64,000 bases of DNA from Mycocentrospora acerina (GCA_022701365.1 JAKUHH010000040.1:682001-746000), one strand, 5' to 3'; positions 10,778-21,865 are shown, counted from the first letter of the stretch. Program-made: numbers and translations. The notes: generated by a model not told the origin, from the sequence alone.

Positions 10778-12139
10778 CTACTCATCATCAGAGTCCTCGC
10801 TTGAACGACCAGCCAAGGGTGTGGTGCCCAGACTGTCCAGACCCCTCTCAGTTATCAGTCGGCCTCCGTCTGCTCCACTTGTAGGTAGTGCCGGTAGTCC
10901 TGCCTCCAGACGTAGCTTCTCGTACTCTTCGCCCGTCTTCTGTAGCTGTTCCTGCAGGTACTTCTTCCTCTCCTCGATTCTCACCTTGTCGTCCTTGAGC
11001 TCTTGCAGCTTCTGCAGAATCAGCTCCCTCCTCTGTTGCTTGGTTCGTGCTTCGATTGTCAGGCCCTCGAGGACCTCGTCAAGATCTGGTAATGGTGTGA
11101 GTCTCGGTGGTGTTTTCGTGCCGTCGTCTTCGTCCTCGACCTTCTGGCCGTATCTGCCGGCGCGTGCTTGAGCTGCAGCAAATGCAGCGTGCCTCTCCTC
11201 TTCTGAGTCATCCGAGTCGCCATCGTCTGAACCCCCTTGTGCATCGTTGATGAGCTCGGCCATCTCTGTGCGCTTTCTCCGCCGAGCCTCCCGCTCTGAT
11301 TTGCGACCAAGTGAAATCCTCCCATCCTCTACGAAGTCGTCAAATCCTTCCGCCATGTCTTCGTCGTCGCGAACCAGGCGTGTCTCGGCGTATTTCTCCT
11401 TTGGCCGCAGCGAGATTTCGTTCTTTCTCATTCTGAAATCGTCCTCGCCTTCGTCATCTGATGCCCACGGTTGCTCTTCGTCGTCGAAAGCATCTTCTTC
11501 GTGCGCCAACCGTCTCCGTCTTGCCTTCTTCTCCTGTATCTCAGCGTCTGTGGGTATTGCGGAGAGACTTTCTGTCGGGAAGGGCGCGATTGGGCCAAAC
11601 TTGGAGGCAATATCGAGAGCTCGAGACTCCTCCTCCTCCTCTGCCGAGGGCTTTAGATCTCTGGGAGTTGTTGGGGTAGAATTCCGCAGCTCAGCAATGT
11701 AGTCCTTGCTGTATGAAGGTCGTTCGTCTTCGACAGGTTGAGCGGCGTCTGGCGCAAGCGGTGATCGCGCTCGCAGCTGGGCGCTTTTCTCCAGCGCTAT
11801 GCGACTGAGGTTGGACTTTCTGGGCGTAGACACGACTGCATCGCTCGACTCGTCGCCATCGTTTGCGTCCGACTCGCCAGGACCAAACGAGACGCGCAAC
11901 GTAGAACGCTTTTTGCTCTTGCCAAACACGGGGCGCTTGACAACTGACCCTATGCCGTGAGTTAGCACGGAATGCCTACTGAGGTCAGAAACTTGGAGCG
12001 GACAGTTGCGACAAGGTGAGAACTGACCTGCGGGCTTCTGCGCTTCGTTCTGCGAGCTGTCTGCGCTATCTGCCGAGTCGTCGTTGTTGTCGAACGCGCC
12101 AATCTTGCGCGCGACGCGCCCAGAGCCTGCTCTCTTCAT
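10778..12139 (-). CDS. NTR2-like nineteen-complex-related protein (spliceosome disassembly factor)
   Basis: Minus strand, exons 12028-12139 and 10778-11949; 427 aa. The 78-nt intron is a multiple of three and has no stop, so the frame also reads through as 453 aa. It still has donor GTCAGT, a TGCTAAC branch site and acceptor TAG, and its removal gives a smooth A-G-S-V-V-K-R-P joint. The protein is highly charged: Ser/Asp-rich N-terminus, the segment around S-Y-S-K-D-Y-I-A-E-L-R typical of NTR2/GCFC-related proteins, then acidic stretches and a C-terminal coiled coil rich in E, K, R, Q. NTR2 helps recruit the DEAH helicase Prp43 for spliceosome release. The assignment rests on motif likeness, not on a search. 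It is divergent from SmG. Confidence 0.7.
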   Translation of the reverse strand: MKRAGSGRVARKIGAFDNNDDSADSADSSQNEAQKPAGQFSPCRNCPLQVSDLSRHSVLTHGIGSVVKRPVFGKSKKRSTLRVSFGPGESDANDGDESSDAVVSTPRKSNLSRIALEKSAQLRARSPLAPDAAQPVEDERPSYSKDYIAELRNSTPTTPRDLKPSAEEEEESRALDIASKFGPIAPFPTESLSAIPTDAEIQEKKARRRRLAHEEDAFDDEEQPWASDDEGEDDFRMRKNEISLRPKEKYAETRLVRDDEDMAEGFDDFVEDGRISLGRKSEREARRRKRTEMAELINDAQGGSDDGDSDDSEEERHAAFAAAQARAGRYGQKVEDEDDGTKTPPRLTPLPDLDEVLEGLTIEARTKQQRRELILQKLQELKDDKVRIEERKKYLQEQLQKTGEEYEKLRLEAGLPALPTSGADGGRLITERGLDSLGTTPLAGRSSEDSDDE

Positions 12140-12393
12140 TGTGACAAACTTGAATTCACATGCAGAAATGCGGACGAGGCGATGCAGAGCGGGTGTTTTT
12201 TCTCAGGCTTCCATCCTCACATGGGGTCGCTAGCGGGCGCCAAGGATCTCGAAAAGCGCATGCAGGTGAGCATGGGAGCTCCACGACGTTCACGCATCGT
12301 TGCCCGCAGCCGACAGAACAACCACCTCGACACAAACCCCACAACCATTTCCATACACACCTGTAAACCTCCGTCCAGGACGACGCCATCACC
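12140..12393. promoter_or_regulatory. Short bidirectional promoter NTR2-like / SmG
   Basis: Only 254 nt separate the two start codons of divergently transcribed splicing genes, so they must share control sequence. No single box is singled out. Confidence 0.6.
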
Positions 12394-12817
12394 ATGCCGC
12401 AAGCCCAGCCAGAATTGAAGAAGGTGCGCCCTCGGCACGGCTCTCACTCAAGACGCCAAACTCTAACCTGCTGCAGTATCTTGAGAAGCGCGTGCTCGTG
12501 CAGCTCAACGGGAGTCGCAAGGTCATGGGCATCCTCCGAGGATACGATGTGTGTAGCCACCTAACGCTGAGACTTTGTTTGAGAAGAAATAGCTGACGGA
12601 GCTGGCAGGTGTACCTGAACATTGTTCTCGACGACGCTCTGGAGGAGAAGGCTGGCGGGGAGAAGGTGCGCATCGGCATGGTCGTTATCCGGGGCAACGC
12701 GGTTGTCATGCTCGAGGTACGCGTCGAGTCCGTCTCCTCAGCTTGGAACAACCCTACTGACTTGCGTGCTAGGCGCTCGACCGCATCAACCAGGATGTCC
12801 CCAAGATTGGACGGTGA
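12394..12817 (+). CDS. SMX2: Small nuclear ribonucleoprotein G (Sm-G)
   Basis: Four exons: 12394-12423, 12477-12548, 12609-12716 and 12773-12817; 84 aa, the normal size. The N-terminus M-P-Q-A-Q-P-E-L-K-K is followed by the Sm1 motif (V-L-V-Q-L-N-G-S-R-K-V-M-G-I-L-R-G-Y-D) and the Sm2 motif (I-G-M-V-V-I-R-G-N-A-V-V-M-L-E). All donors and acceptors are GT/AG and phases are zero. Sm-G is part of the heptameric ring on U1, U2, U4 and U5 snRNAs, assembled in the cytoplasm and used in the nucleus. Three introns in a 252-nt reading frame make this one of the most intron-dense genes here. Confidence 0.95.
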
Positions 12818-13208
12818 AGGGGGGAAGACGCGAGTAGAGCGAGTACACGGGACGGAATACCATTGGCAATATTGGCAGACTCTCAAGGATAGAGCGATAT
12901 CGGTGTTCAGGCGCAACAGCGTGGGTATGCCTCTCCCAGTCCTCTCGGGGGCCCCTTGGGAGTACTCCAGCCGGGCGACACCACCAAAACAGCCAAGCCC
13001 TCGAAGGGGAGTTGTGGAACCCATGTTGACATTGTTCTTATTTATAGGTCGACATATGATACCAGCCTACGACTTTTCACATTTTGGATTTGGGAAGCAA
13101 GCAAGCGGGTAGACCAGACCAGACCAGACCACACAAAAAAAAGCGAATAGTTATCATCAGCTACAGCCATGCAATCTCACGCAATTATTCTTCTACGTTT
13201 GTTCAAAA
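12818..13208. other. Convergent intergenic region Sm-G / APH kinase 1
   Basis: 3' ends of convergent genes. Includes a short ACCAG pentamer run near 13114-13132. Nothing else recognised. Confidence 0.5.
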
Positions 13209-14513
13209 CTACAGTTTTGCCTTTTCTCCAAATGTCTCCTTGGCAGCCTGCACACACTCCCATGCCACTTCTGCAAACGGCTTCATCATCTGGCCGTACT
13301 CCTTTGCCTGCGCGCTACTAGCCTGTCGCAGGGCATACCGCGCAGCGATTCCTTGCATGATGATGGCACTCCTGTACGACGTAAAGGCATTGCCCCAGGT
13401 GAAATCAGGCCTGGGATCCCAGCCTGCGACTTCAGAGTACCATGCAATGAGCTGGTCGACGGTGGGCAGGCCGGGCGTGGCGCCCTGCTTGAACAGCTGG
13501 TTTGCACGGCCAATGGCGTGCATTCTCTCCGAGTCGGCTGTCAGAAACGGCTGAAGCAGGTTGTTAAGGTCGGAAAGTGGGTGCCCGATTGTGGACATTT
13601 CCCAGTCTAGGATGCCGATTACGTATGGCTCCGTCTTGTGGAAGACGACGTTGTCGATCTTGTAGTCGCCGTGCACAAACGTGGCTCTGTCCTTGGGCTG
13701 CGTGCTTGCATCGCTGAAAAACGCCACCATGTCATCTTGGTGCGGGATCTTGCCGACTGGCACCCCGGTTTCCTTGTCCTTTGCTTCCGCTTGGGCCTTG
13801 GAGATGGAGTTGAAGGTTTTGATTTGACGGGCGTAGAAGCCAGAGGGCTTGCCAAACGTCTCGAGGTTCACGTCCTTTGGCGCAACACGGTGGAACTTTG
13901 CGAGGGTGGTGATTGCAGAATGCCACCTTGAGATGTTTGGTCAGTGTGTGCGTGCAGTGACGGCAGCAGGTTGGGGAAGCTGGCGTACATTTTGGTTCGC
14001 TCCTCAGGCGTTACTTCCGGCATGGCAGGATCCTCGAAAATGCGACCATCCAGGAACTCCATGATGTAGAAGTCAGAGCCGATGACCTTGTCATCCTGGC
14101 ACAGGTTGTATGCTTTGGGGACTGGGACATCGGTCTTCTCCAGCGCGTGGATGATGCGGTACTCGCGATCGACCTTGTGAGCCGTCTGCGGAGAGAGAGA
14201 AAGAGAGGATCAGTATTGCGTAAACAAACAGAGCATGACGGCGCAGTAGCTAGCGTACCTTTGACAGAAGCTGACCCGGAGGTTTCTTCCTCATGACATA
14301 TTTTTTTCCATTCTTGTCTGTCAGTTGGTATGTTGGATTCGACTGTCCATAGCCAAACTAGCCTCGAGTCAGCATTCATGTGTGAATGGGTTGTTCAGAT
14401 GGGAATTTACGGACCTGCTTAATGTCAATGGGCACAGCAATCTCAGGAACATTAGCTGCAATGTAGCGCTCCAGGGAGGCCACATCTATGGGTTGTCGTA
14501 TGTTGCCAGCCAT
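13209..14513 (-). CDS. Aminoglycoside-phosphotransferase-fold kinase 1, ACAD10/11-kinase type, with C-terminal AKL
   Basis: Four exons on the minus strand: 14415-14513, 14259-14357, 13989-14185 and 13209-13926; 370 aa. The N-lobe has G-Y-G-Q-S-N-P-T-Y and the Lys motif Y-V-M-R-K-K-P-P-G. The catalytic loop is H217-G-D219-Y-K-I-D-N and the metal-binding motif is I-L-D239-W-E. This matches the kinase domain that vertebrates carry fused to acyl-CoA dehydrogenases ACAD10/11; fungi have it as a separate protein. The last three residues, A-K-L, fit the peroxisomal targeting signal type 1 consensus. A likely job, by family, is phosphorylation of a hydroxyacyl-CoA during peroxisomal breakdown of hydroxylated fatty acids. 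That is inference. A paralogue lies at 45721-47070. Confidence 0.88.
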
Positions 14514-15670
14514 TGCGAGGAGCTCCGGATGGAAAGCATGACGGGCGCGCCGCGTAGCTAAGTACCGGTAAACTCTGGGGTTTGCGAGCCGAGGCAACCA
14601 GGCAATGCGGAGGTGTCGAAGCAGGAGACTCCGGCTCGGGCACTGCGTTGGATGCTGGCAACAGAAGACGCTAAAAATACAGCACTCGTGGAATCAACGA
14701 GTCGATTCATCATGTAGAGTCAGCAAATGATGCCTTGTCTTTTTTGCCAACATGTGCACGCCTGGCAAATGCCCTCCAGCAGCGCCTTTGCCGTTGCGGG
14801 AATCAGTACTGTCCATGGCCCAATCACAAGGAATTGTTCTCGAGGCACCCGACCTAGCCGTGGCACTTGCAGCTGTCCATGCTCGCAGGGCCGAATGATG
14901 GCGCTGATGAGGCTCTGCGTACACGCGGGAGGGACCTGGGCAGAGCCATCCATGTCCACACGTGACCACGCGTTGCAGATGGTGCGCGCATGTCATCATC
15001 ACGCCTTGCATGGAAAGCAAAACGCCCCAGTCTGGCACAAATCAGATGCTTTTTGTGCTGGTCTGTTATTGTGGGGTCGATTCTGCCGGCACCCACGCCC
15101 TCGAGAGTGTGTTTATCTGGTTTGACAGGCAGGGAACGGCAGAGCAGCGGGACCCTTGCCAATGCACTTCAATCATGGCCTACTATGTACACAGCTGGGT
15201 ATGCATAGCTACCGCGGCAGCTCTGCTCATCAAAGCATGCAATCTGTGGCTGAAACCACGGTCGCGTGTGCGTGCCACGGGCTCCCTGCGGCACGGTTGC
15301 TGTTGTTATCATGTGCCTGGGGCTCTGCCGCGCTGCACAAAGCTGCACGTATCCCTGCGCACCGTTCTCGACACGCCATGGACGGCAAAAGCAAAGCAGG
15401 CAGGTAAACAGCCGGGCAGCCATGGCCGTCCAACGGGACATTGACGTGGTGGTCGTCTCGAGGGGTGCGTACGAGGACAGGAGGATGCACGGGGCGTTGA
15501 TTGGGCTGCAGATTCGGCTATGCGATGCAGTCCCCCCTGTTTGTCTATGGCATGGCAACCCTACATTTGCATCTGCCCGGGGCGACACCACCAAAACAAG
15601 CCTGCTCTTCGACGTGCAACAACGGGCGCCCCCTCCCGCGCACACTATCGACCGCTGGCAGTCGGCGTCC
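14514..15670. other. Divergent intergenic region APH kinase 1 / CLIP-170-like gene
   Basis: About 1.15 kb between divergent genes, so it holds both promoters. Open frames on both strands here have no domain-like content and are judged chance frames in GC-rich sequence. Confidence 0.5.
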
Positions 15671-18137
15671 ATGGCCTTCCAAACCCCGCGCAGGCTCAAC
15701 CCGCCGCGCCCTCCGCTCAACAGCACCGCCTCGAGTCCCGCGCTGTTCCTCAACGCCAGCACCGCCAGCGCACGCAAGGCCTCGCTCAACGCACTCACCG
15801 GCGGCGCATCGCCCCCCGCAGCCGACATGGGCGCCGACAGCCTGGACATTGACGTCGGCGACGCCGTCGACGTCCCCGGCGGCATGCACGGCGTCGTCAA
15901 GTTTGTGGGCAGCATCCGCGGCAAGAAGGGCGTCTTTGCCGGCGTCGAGCTGAGCAGAGAGTTTGCCTCGCGCGGCAAGAACAACGGCGATGTCGAGGGG
16001 TGAGTCTTTGCTTTTCTACCTCTACTACTACCTGTAAACTTGGCACTCCCCCTACTTCTTCCCCTACCTATTCCCCTACCACCACCTCTACCACCCCACA
16101 CTTCACTGCATCCACACTAACACCCCCTCCAGCACCCGCTACTTCACCGCCTCCGTCCCCGGCTCCGGCATTTTCCTGCCCATCCACCGCGCCTCCAAGC
16201 GCTCGTCCGCCTCCTCAGACGAGTTCCTGCCCACCCCGACCACGCCCTCGTACGCCAACTTCAGCCTCTCCACAAACGCAAAGCCCACCTTCAGCCCCGG
16301 CACGCCCGCCATACCCAAGTTCTCGCAGTCGGTTGGCCCAGGCGCAGGCACCAGTCCGCGGCGGGGCACGTCGCTGTCCCGCCCCGAGTCGCCCTATCGA
16401 AGAACACCGAGCGCGGCCCACACGCCAGGGAAGACCGGGGGGCTCACGCCGTCTGGCTTCTCCAAGAGCGCCATAGGCGCGCCCCCTAGATTCAGCAGTC
16501 CCGCCCCGCCTCCCAGAATCGCAGGCTTGCAGAAGCCACGCACACCTGGCCCACAGGGGCCCTACTCTCGCAACAACTCTCGCCTGGCCACACACGACAC
16601 CATCGATGAAGACGGCGAGTCGACGCCAAGCGGCGCCGCACGCAGCAGCAATGACTCCATGGCCAGCTTCAAGGGCCGCCGGGTCGCCTCGCGCGCTGGC
16701 TCACACCAAGCCGGCACACAGCAGGCTGACGAGGTCCAGCGCCTAAAGCAACTCCTCGAGGAGCGCGACAAGCAACTGAAAGACCAAGCAACGTCACTGA
16801 GCGAGATGGAAGCAAGCCTCTCGGAGATACAGACCTTGTTCCCCGAGGACGGCATGGACTTGTTCCCCACTCGCAGCAACGGGGCTGAGGCCCACGATGT
16901 GGGGCAACTGCGCATACTCCTCAAGGAGAAGAACGAGAAGATATCAATGCTCACAGCCGAGTTCGACGCACATCGAGCCGACTTCCGAAGCACGATTGAC
17001 ACGCTGGAGTTGGCAAGCACCGAAACTGAACGCGTATACGAGAAGAAGGTCGAGGAGCTCCAGGAAGAGCTTCGAGAGTACCAATCTCGCACTGAGGATG
17101 TCGAGACGGTAGCCATGCAGCTCAAGCAGCTGGAAGAGCTTGTTCAAGAATTAGAAGAAGGTCTTGAAGACGCACGAAGAGGAGAGGCAGAGGCGCGAGG
17201 CGAGGTCGAGTTCCTTCGAGGCGAGGTCGAGCGCGGCCGATCAGAATTACGGCGCGAGCGAGAGAAGGCTGCTGCAGCTTTGAAAGGTGCGAGTGTGATT
17301 AGCGACAGTTCGCATACATCGGGGCAAAGAGAGGTCGAGCAGCGCGACGATGAAATCCGAGGGCTCAAGGCCATCATTCACTCGCTGAGCTCCGGCGCAC
17401 AAGAGGAACGCTCGCGCTCTCCTCCGTCACGACAAAATTCGTCCGTCGATCCCGAGGAGCTCAAGACTGCACAAGCTGTCGCAGAGCGCCTAGAACGCGA
17501 AAAAGAGGATCTGCGTGGCTTGGTAGAACGTAAAGCTTACAGAGAAGAAGAGCTGGAACGTGAAGTTGAGAAGCTGAAGAGTCAGCTTGGTCTTGCTGAG
17601 CAGCGTGCAAGCGTCATCAGCCATGGCGTCTCCGAACACACCACCACGCAAGAACAGCGGCCATCGGAACGCGACTCAAAAGGGACGGTAGTGAGTTGGA
17701 GGGAAACGCCGCCACTACCTCGACGCGATCCTCCAGCTCTTGAGCCCATGTCCGAGTCTGACGGTCGCTCGTCTGCCGCCGAGAGTGCGCTTTGGTGCGA
17801 CATCTGCGAGACTGGAGGGCACGATATCCTCAACTGCTCGGCCATGGGAGCTGATGCCACATACAAGGAAGAGCCTATTGTCAACAGCCCAGACCTACTA
17901 GTCGAGGGTCTACGAAACCTCTCCGTCTCATCAGGGCCTCGACCAGCTGGTCTAACTCCGTCAAAGCCATCTGGCAGTGCTCCCACAGCACCCCTGCCCA
18001 TGCCTGCTTTCAACAACTCCAACACTCTGTTGGTGCCTCCAAAGGGGGCCGCTATTGCAGACCCAGACAAGTGGTGTGCTCTTTGTGAGAACGAAGGACA
18101 CGATGTGACGGAATGTCCTAATGAGGATGCCTTTTAG
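15671..18137 (+). CDS. CLIP-170-like microtubule plus-end protein (CAP-Gly, coiled coil, CCHC knuckles)
   Basis: Exons 15671-15999 and 16133-18137; 777 aa. Order of parts: a Ser/Pro-rich leader; a CAP-Gly domain at about residues 62-130, split by the intron, with the groove motif G-K-N-N-G (the usual form is G-K-N-D-G); a Ser/Pro/Thr-rich basic linker; a coiled coil from about 313 to 608; and two C-X2-C-X4-H-X4-C zinc knuckles, near 666 and 759 almost at the C-terminus. This is the plan of CLIP-170 and fission-yeast Tip1, which ride growing microtubule ends and guide polarised growth. The basic linker probably binds the microtubule lattice, and the knuckles probably bind dynactin p150 or LIS1 as in animals. 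Start chosen at M-A-F-Q-T-P because sequence before it is not conserved-looking. Confidence 0.9.
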
Positions 18138-18495
18138 ATGGTGTTTAGTTGAAGGTGTTTCCTGTTCCGCGATGATATCCACAGCTACTCTGAATAGCAT
18201 AACATCAACTATTATTTCTAATGCTAATAGACTTTTTTGACACTTTTCCTGACTGTTATTTTACATGCATCTACATTTATGTATATATGTAAGTAAGAGC
18301 ACATGTATATATGTACATATATGTATGCATGTCGTGAAATGATGTACTTGAATACGAACGTTTACCCCGCCATATTGGAATTGCCCCACCATTACTTTCG
18401 CGTCCACTCCATCTCCTCCAACACCTCCACCCACACGACGTACCTTCTCACGACCTCAAGTTTCCCTCATCTTCGACCCAATTTCCTTCGACACA
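18138..18495. other. Intergenic, CLIP-170-like 3' end to TMA22 promoter
   Basis: AT-rich with TATATGTA-type short repeats near 18275-18330, then pyrimidine-rich leader before the TMA22 start. No gene. Confidence 0.5.
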
Positions 18496-19278
18496 ATGTC
18501 TGCCGACACGTTACCAAGAAGCGTTACTTACTGCGGAGGCAAGTCTTGCCTACACCACCCTCTTTCCCAACCACTGGCTAACAGCATGCAGTATGCAGTC
18601 TACCACCTGAAGTAGGTAGGACACCAGTACGCGTCGAACACAAACCAGCAAGCTGACGAGGCCTACCAACAGTACTGCGAGTTTGGCGGGACAACGAAGA
18701 AGTGCCAGGAGTGGCTTGAGGACGAGCACCCAGACATGCACGCGAGGCTCTATTCGCAAGGTACGGCCACCTCGTCCATTTATCCCCTATCAAGGCGACT
18801 CTATCCAGTGTCTTCCTCTCCTAATAAGCAAGTACTTACCCTCCAACCAGAAACCCTAGAACAAAACCTCTCCTCCCTCTCCCTCGAAGCGCAAAAACGC
18901 GCCGAAAAGGACTCTCAGAAGAAGGCCGCCAAAGCCGCGTCCGCCGAGGCCCGCGCAGCCGAAAGCCGCGCCTCATCCAAGATCATCATCAAGCGCATCG
19001 AGCGCAATAAGCGCAAGTACGTGACGGCCGTCGCGGGGCTCGAAGCCTTTGGCCTCGACATCAAGAAAGTCGCAAAGGACTTTGGCAAGAAGTTTGCCAC
19101 GGGCTCCAGTGTGACCAAGATTCCTGGCGGTGGCGAGGAGATTACGGTGCAGGGTGATTTGAGCGAGGATATCCAGGACTTTTTGGTTGAAAACTACAAG
19201 AATGTGCCAGAGGATAATATCGAGCTGATTGAGGATAAGAAGAAGAAGAAGGATGCGGCGGGAGGCGGTATTGTTTGA
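18496..19278 (+). CDS. TMA22: Translation machinery-associated protein 22 (DENR family)
   Basis: Four exons: 18496-18538, 18592-18611, 18673-18760 and 18851-19278; 192 aa. The first intron must use a GC donor (GCAAGT at 18539) to keep the family motif V-T-Y-C-G-V-C-S-L-P-P-E; the second exon is only 20 nt. Exon 3 gives Y-C-E-F-G-G-T-T-K-K-C-Q-E-W, completing the N-terminal Cys cluster that binds zinc in DENR. Exon 4 holds the SUI1 domain (I-I-I-K-R-I-E-R-N-K-R-K-Y-V-T to the C-terminus). TMA22 pairs with TMA20 (MCT-1) and removes deacylated tRNA and mRNA from 40S subunits after termination, limiting re-initiation. It is convergent with the eIF3d gene. Confidence 0.92.
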
Positions 19279-19997
19279 GAGGGAGAAGTAGAGTTGAGCT
19301 GAGTTTGTATGGAAAGAAGGGGAGGGGGGAAGAAGAACATGGGTGACAATTGGGGAGACATGGCTAGAAAGCACGGCACAACATAAGGGGGGAGGGAAAG
19401 AAGGATAGCGTCAAGGGGGTTTCGACGCGAAATGATATATTGAAGACAGATGACGCATTCAAAGCAGTCGTTTTGTGTCTTGGGGGGAAATTGAGAAACT
19501 ACCACAAACAGAGGGAATCTTGCAAAAACAGAACGAACACATTCTGCGCAAAAGTCTTTCCTCGATTTTCTTCTTTTTCGGGGTCTTACAAACAAGTCCT
19601 GAGACCTTTGGTCTTCAGACGTAATCCACAGCTCTGCCTCCCTCTCTCCCTCTCTCTCGTCAAGCTCAGCAGAGAGAGAAAAAACGTATTATTAATATCA
19701 AACATCAAATCTCAAACCTCAAGTAGGAAAAGACATGGAGCCCCAAAAAAAAAGAATATATCCACTATGTGATCCACTATGTGATCCAGCACCAGCACCA
19801 CCATCATCATCATCAAGTCAGATTTTTGTTGTCTATCATTCATACACATTCCATGCATGCAAGCAAGCAAACAAGCAAGCAAACAAGTATTGGAGGGAAG
19901 AAGTCGTGTGAAGAAAAAGCCATGGAAAACCACACACGGATATCGTCATTAAAGCACTAACCCGCACTTTTTGAACAAAGCAACAGCACAAAAAAGT
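19279..19997. other. Convergent intergenic region TMA22 / eIF3d
   Basis: 3' flanks of two translation-factor genes. Contains poly-A/T runs, CAT trinucleotide repeats near 19799-19815 and an imperfect GCAA-type run near 19858-19886. No gene. Confidence 0.55.
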
Positions 19998-21865
19998 TTA
20001 CTCCTCGTCCTCCTCAGCCGGCGCCTGCAGGTCCTCGTTGTCGTCCTCATCGAAGGTGTTGATGGGCACAGAGTAGAGGCGGAGGAGCGACTTGTTGGGG
20101 TCCTTGACCAGGACGTATTTGCCCTCGTCCATTCGCAGGACCATGTCGACGATTGTGCGTACGATACCCCATCCGTTGTTGAGGTTGAGTGCCATTTGCG
20201 AGGCAAATTCGCGGGGCTTGTTGGTGAGCACGCCGAGGATGACGTGGTCGTTGTTGTTCTTGGGGTTTGTACGGGAAACGAATCTACGGGCTTGTTAGTC
20301 TGGGGAAGGATTGTAAATTTGGATGATGGGAGGTACGCACCCAAGCTTCATGGTGTCGGCCTTGGCTAGGATACTTTGCACAGTCCAGCGGGCGAGCTTG
20401 CACGAGTTGTTCTTCATCTCAGTAGCAAGGACCGCACCCCTTTGGCTGGCCAACTTCGACCTCCAGTCCAGAGCACCTCCGGCACCCTGGGCCTTGTTGT
20501 CAAACTCGTTGAGAGCCTTGATGGTCAAGTATTGGTCCTCGCCGTTGATGTTGTTCTTAATCACTGCGTCGAGCTCGGTTCGGACAATCAGATGCAGGGG
20601 CTCGTCGTCCTTCTCGAGAGAAAGATCGAATCGGCGGTATCTGTATGCCTTGGAAGCAGGCGGGTCGCTCTCAACCTCCTCGTTGTAGAATGGGTGCTCG
20701 TGGGGCATGGTGACCTTATTTGTGTCCGACTCGAGGACAACCTGGAGAGGGAAAACGTTGTTGATGTGAGTGGCTTCAGCCATAAGTGCACCTGGGCTGT
20801 TGATCGAGTCCTTGTTGCCCTCGGAAATCTCAAGAGGCGCATCTGCGGCGTTCTCGTTGACTGTGACCATGTCGAGGTTTGAGGTGTCGCGCTTGTCGAT
20901 GAAGACCTGCTTGCCCTTGCGGGTGAAAACAAGGTCCCAGGAGTAGACGGACTTGGTGGCGCACATGAGCATGGACAGGACGTTGTCTGTGGCGAAAACG
21001 GTGGCCTCGTCCCGCTCGGAGAGCTCCTGCAGAATAGGGTCGCTGGAGGTTGTGACACTGTAAGCGGCGCGCTCGAGAACGTTGAGTCTTCGCTCCGAGG
21101 TCTTCGCGCCGGGCTGCTTGTCGTAGCTGCGGTCGTAGTAGTACAGGAAGCCGTAGTTGTCGAGGTCCTCGCCGTCGCCAGTGTCCAGGTTCAGCTTGCC
21201 CAGGCGAGAAAAGTCAATCTCCTCCATGACGTTCCAGTCAGGCTTGACCTGAACAGACGCATCACGGTTGCGCTGGGGCTTGTCGTCCCACCGGCCAAAG
21301 CGGCGTCCTCCACGGTTACCACCACGGCCGCCACGGTTGTCGTACTGCTGTCCACCACGGCCACCGCCAACACGCTGGAAGGCACCCCGTCCTCCACGCT
21401 GCGTTGGGCCGCCCCGCTGTCCTCGCCCACGGCCAAAGACTGTGCCGCCGCCTCGGCCGAATCCGCGGCCCCGGGCTGATGTGCGAGTGTTGTCGACGAC
21501 GGAGAAAGTGGCCTCCTCCTCGGCGGCTTGGATGGCGAAGGGGTTGGTCTGCTGGTTGGCGCCGTAGACTTGCTGGTCTGCGGGGTAGTGTTAGGTGCTG
21601 CAACGGTTTCCATATACATGTCCATGTCCATGTCCATGTCCCGCGGAAGACGCATACCTCTGTAGTTGCGGTTGCCGTATTGTTGGCGTCCGCCCCTCTC
21701 ACGGTCCTTGCCCTCTGTCCAGTCGGCCATGCGACCCAACTTGTCGCCCTTTGAGTATGGCGCAAACGGAACGCCGCCGAGCATCGTCTCGGTGGAGACA
21801 TCGGGGCCCCATCCTTCGGTGGCGGGCAGCGCGGACACGAGGTCTAGGAGCGATGCGGGAGCCAT
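19998..21865 (-). CDS. eIF3d: Eukaryotic translation initiation factor 3 subunit D
   Basis: Three exons on the minus strand: 21658-21865, 20341-21577 and 19998-20283; 576 aa. The N-terminus (M-A-P-A-S-L-L-D-L-V, then G-W-G-P and P-F-A-P-Y-S-K-G-D-K-L-G-R-M-A-D-W) is typical of eIF3d. A Gly/Arg-rich stretch at about 100-160 is the RNA-binding region. The core includes N-Y-G-F-L-Y-Y-Y-D-R-S-Y-D and F-A-T-D-N-V-L. The end is acidic. eIF3d is a non-core eIF3 subunit with a cap-binding pocket and helps recruit selected mRNAs to the 43S complex. Intron 1 (21578-21657) contains a CATGTC hexamer repeat. Exon junctions were set from protein continuity (Y-R-D-Q-Q-V-Y-G and K-L-G-F-V-S-R). Confidence 0.95.
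21617..21640. repeat. CATGTC x4 inside eIF3d intron 1
   Basis: Four perfect hexamers inside the 80-nt intron. If the intron were retained, the minus strand would read as a Met-Asp run. Confidence 0.9.

Noticed and set aside
13209..14513. Antibiotic resistance (aminoglycoside phosphotransferase) function
   Set aside because: Only the fold is shared; the motifs match the eukaryotic ACAD10/11 kinase type and the protein carries a PTS1.
15169..16101. 310-aa minus-strand open frame across the CLIP-170-like 5' end
   Set aside because: GC-rich antisense shadow, no domain-like content, overlaps a confident CAP-Gly exon.
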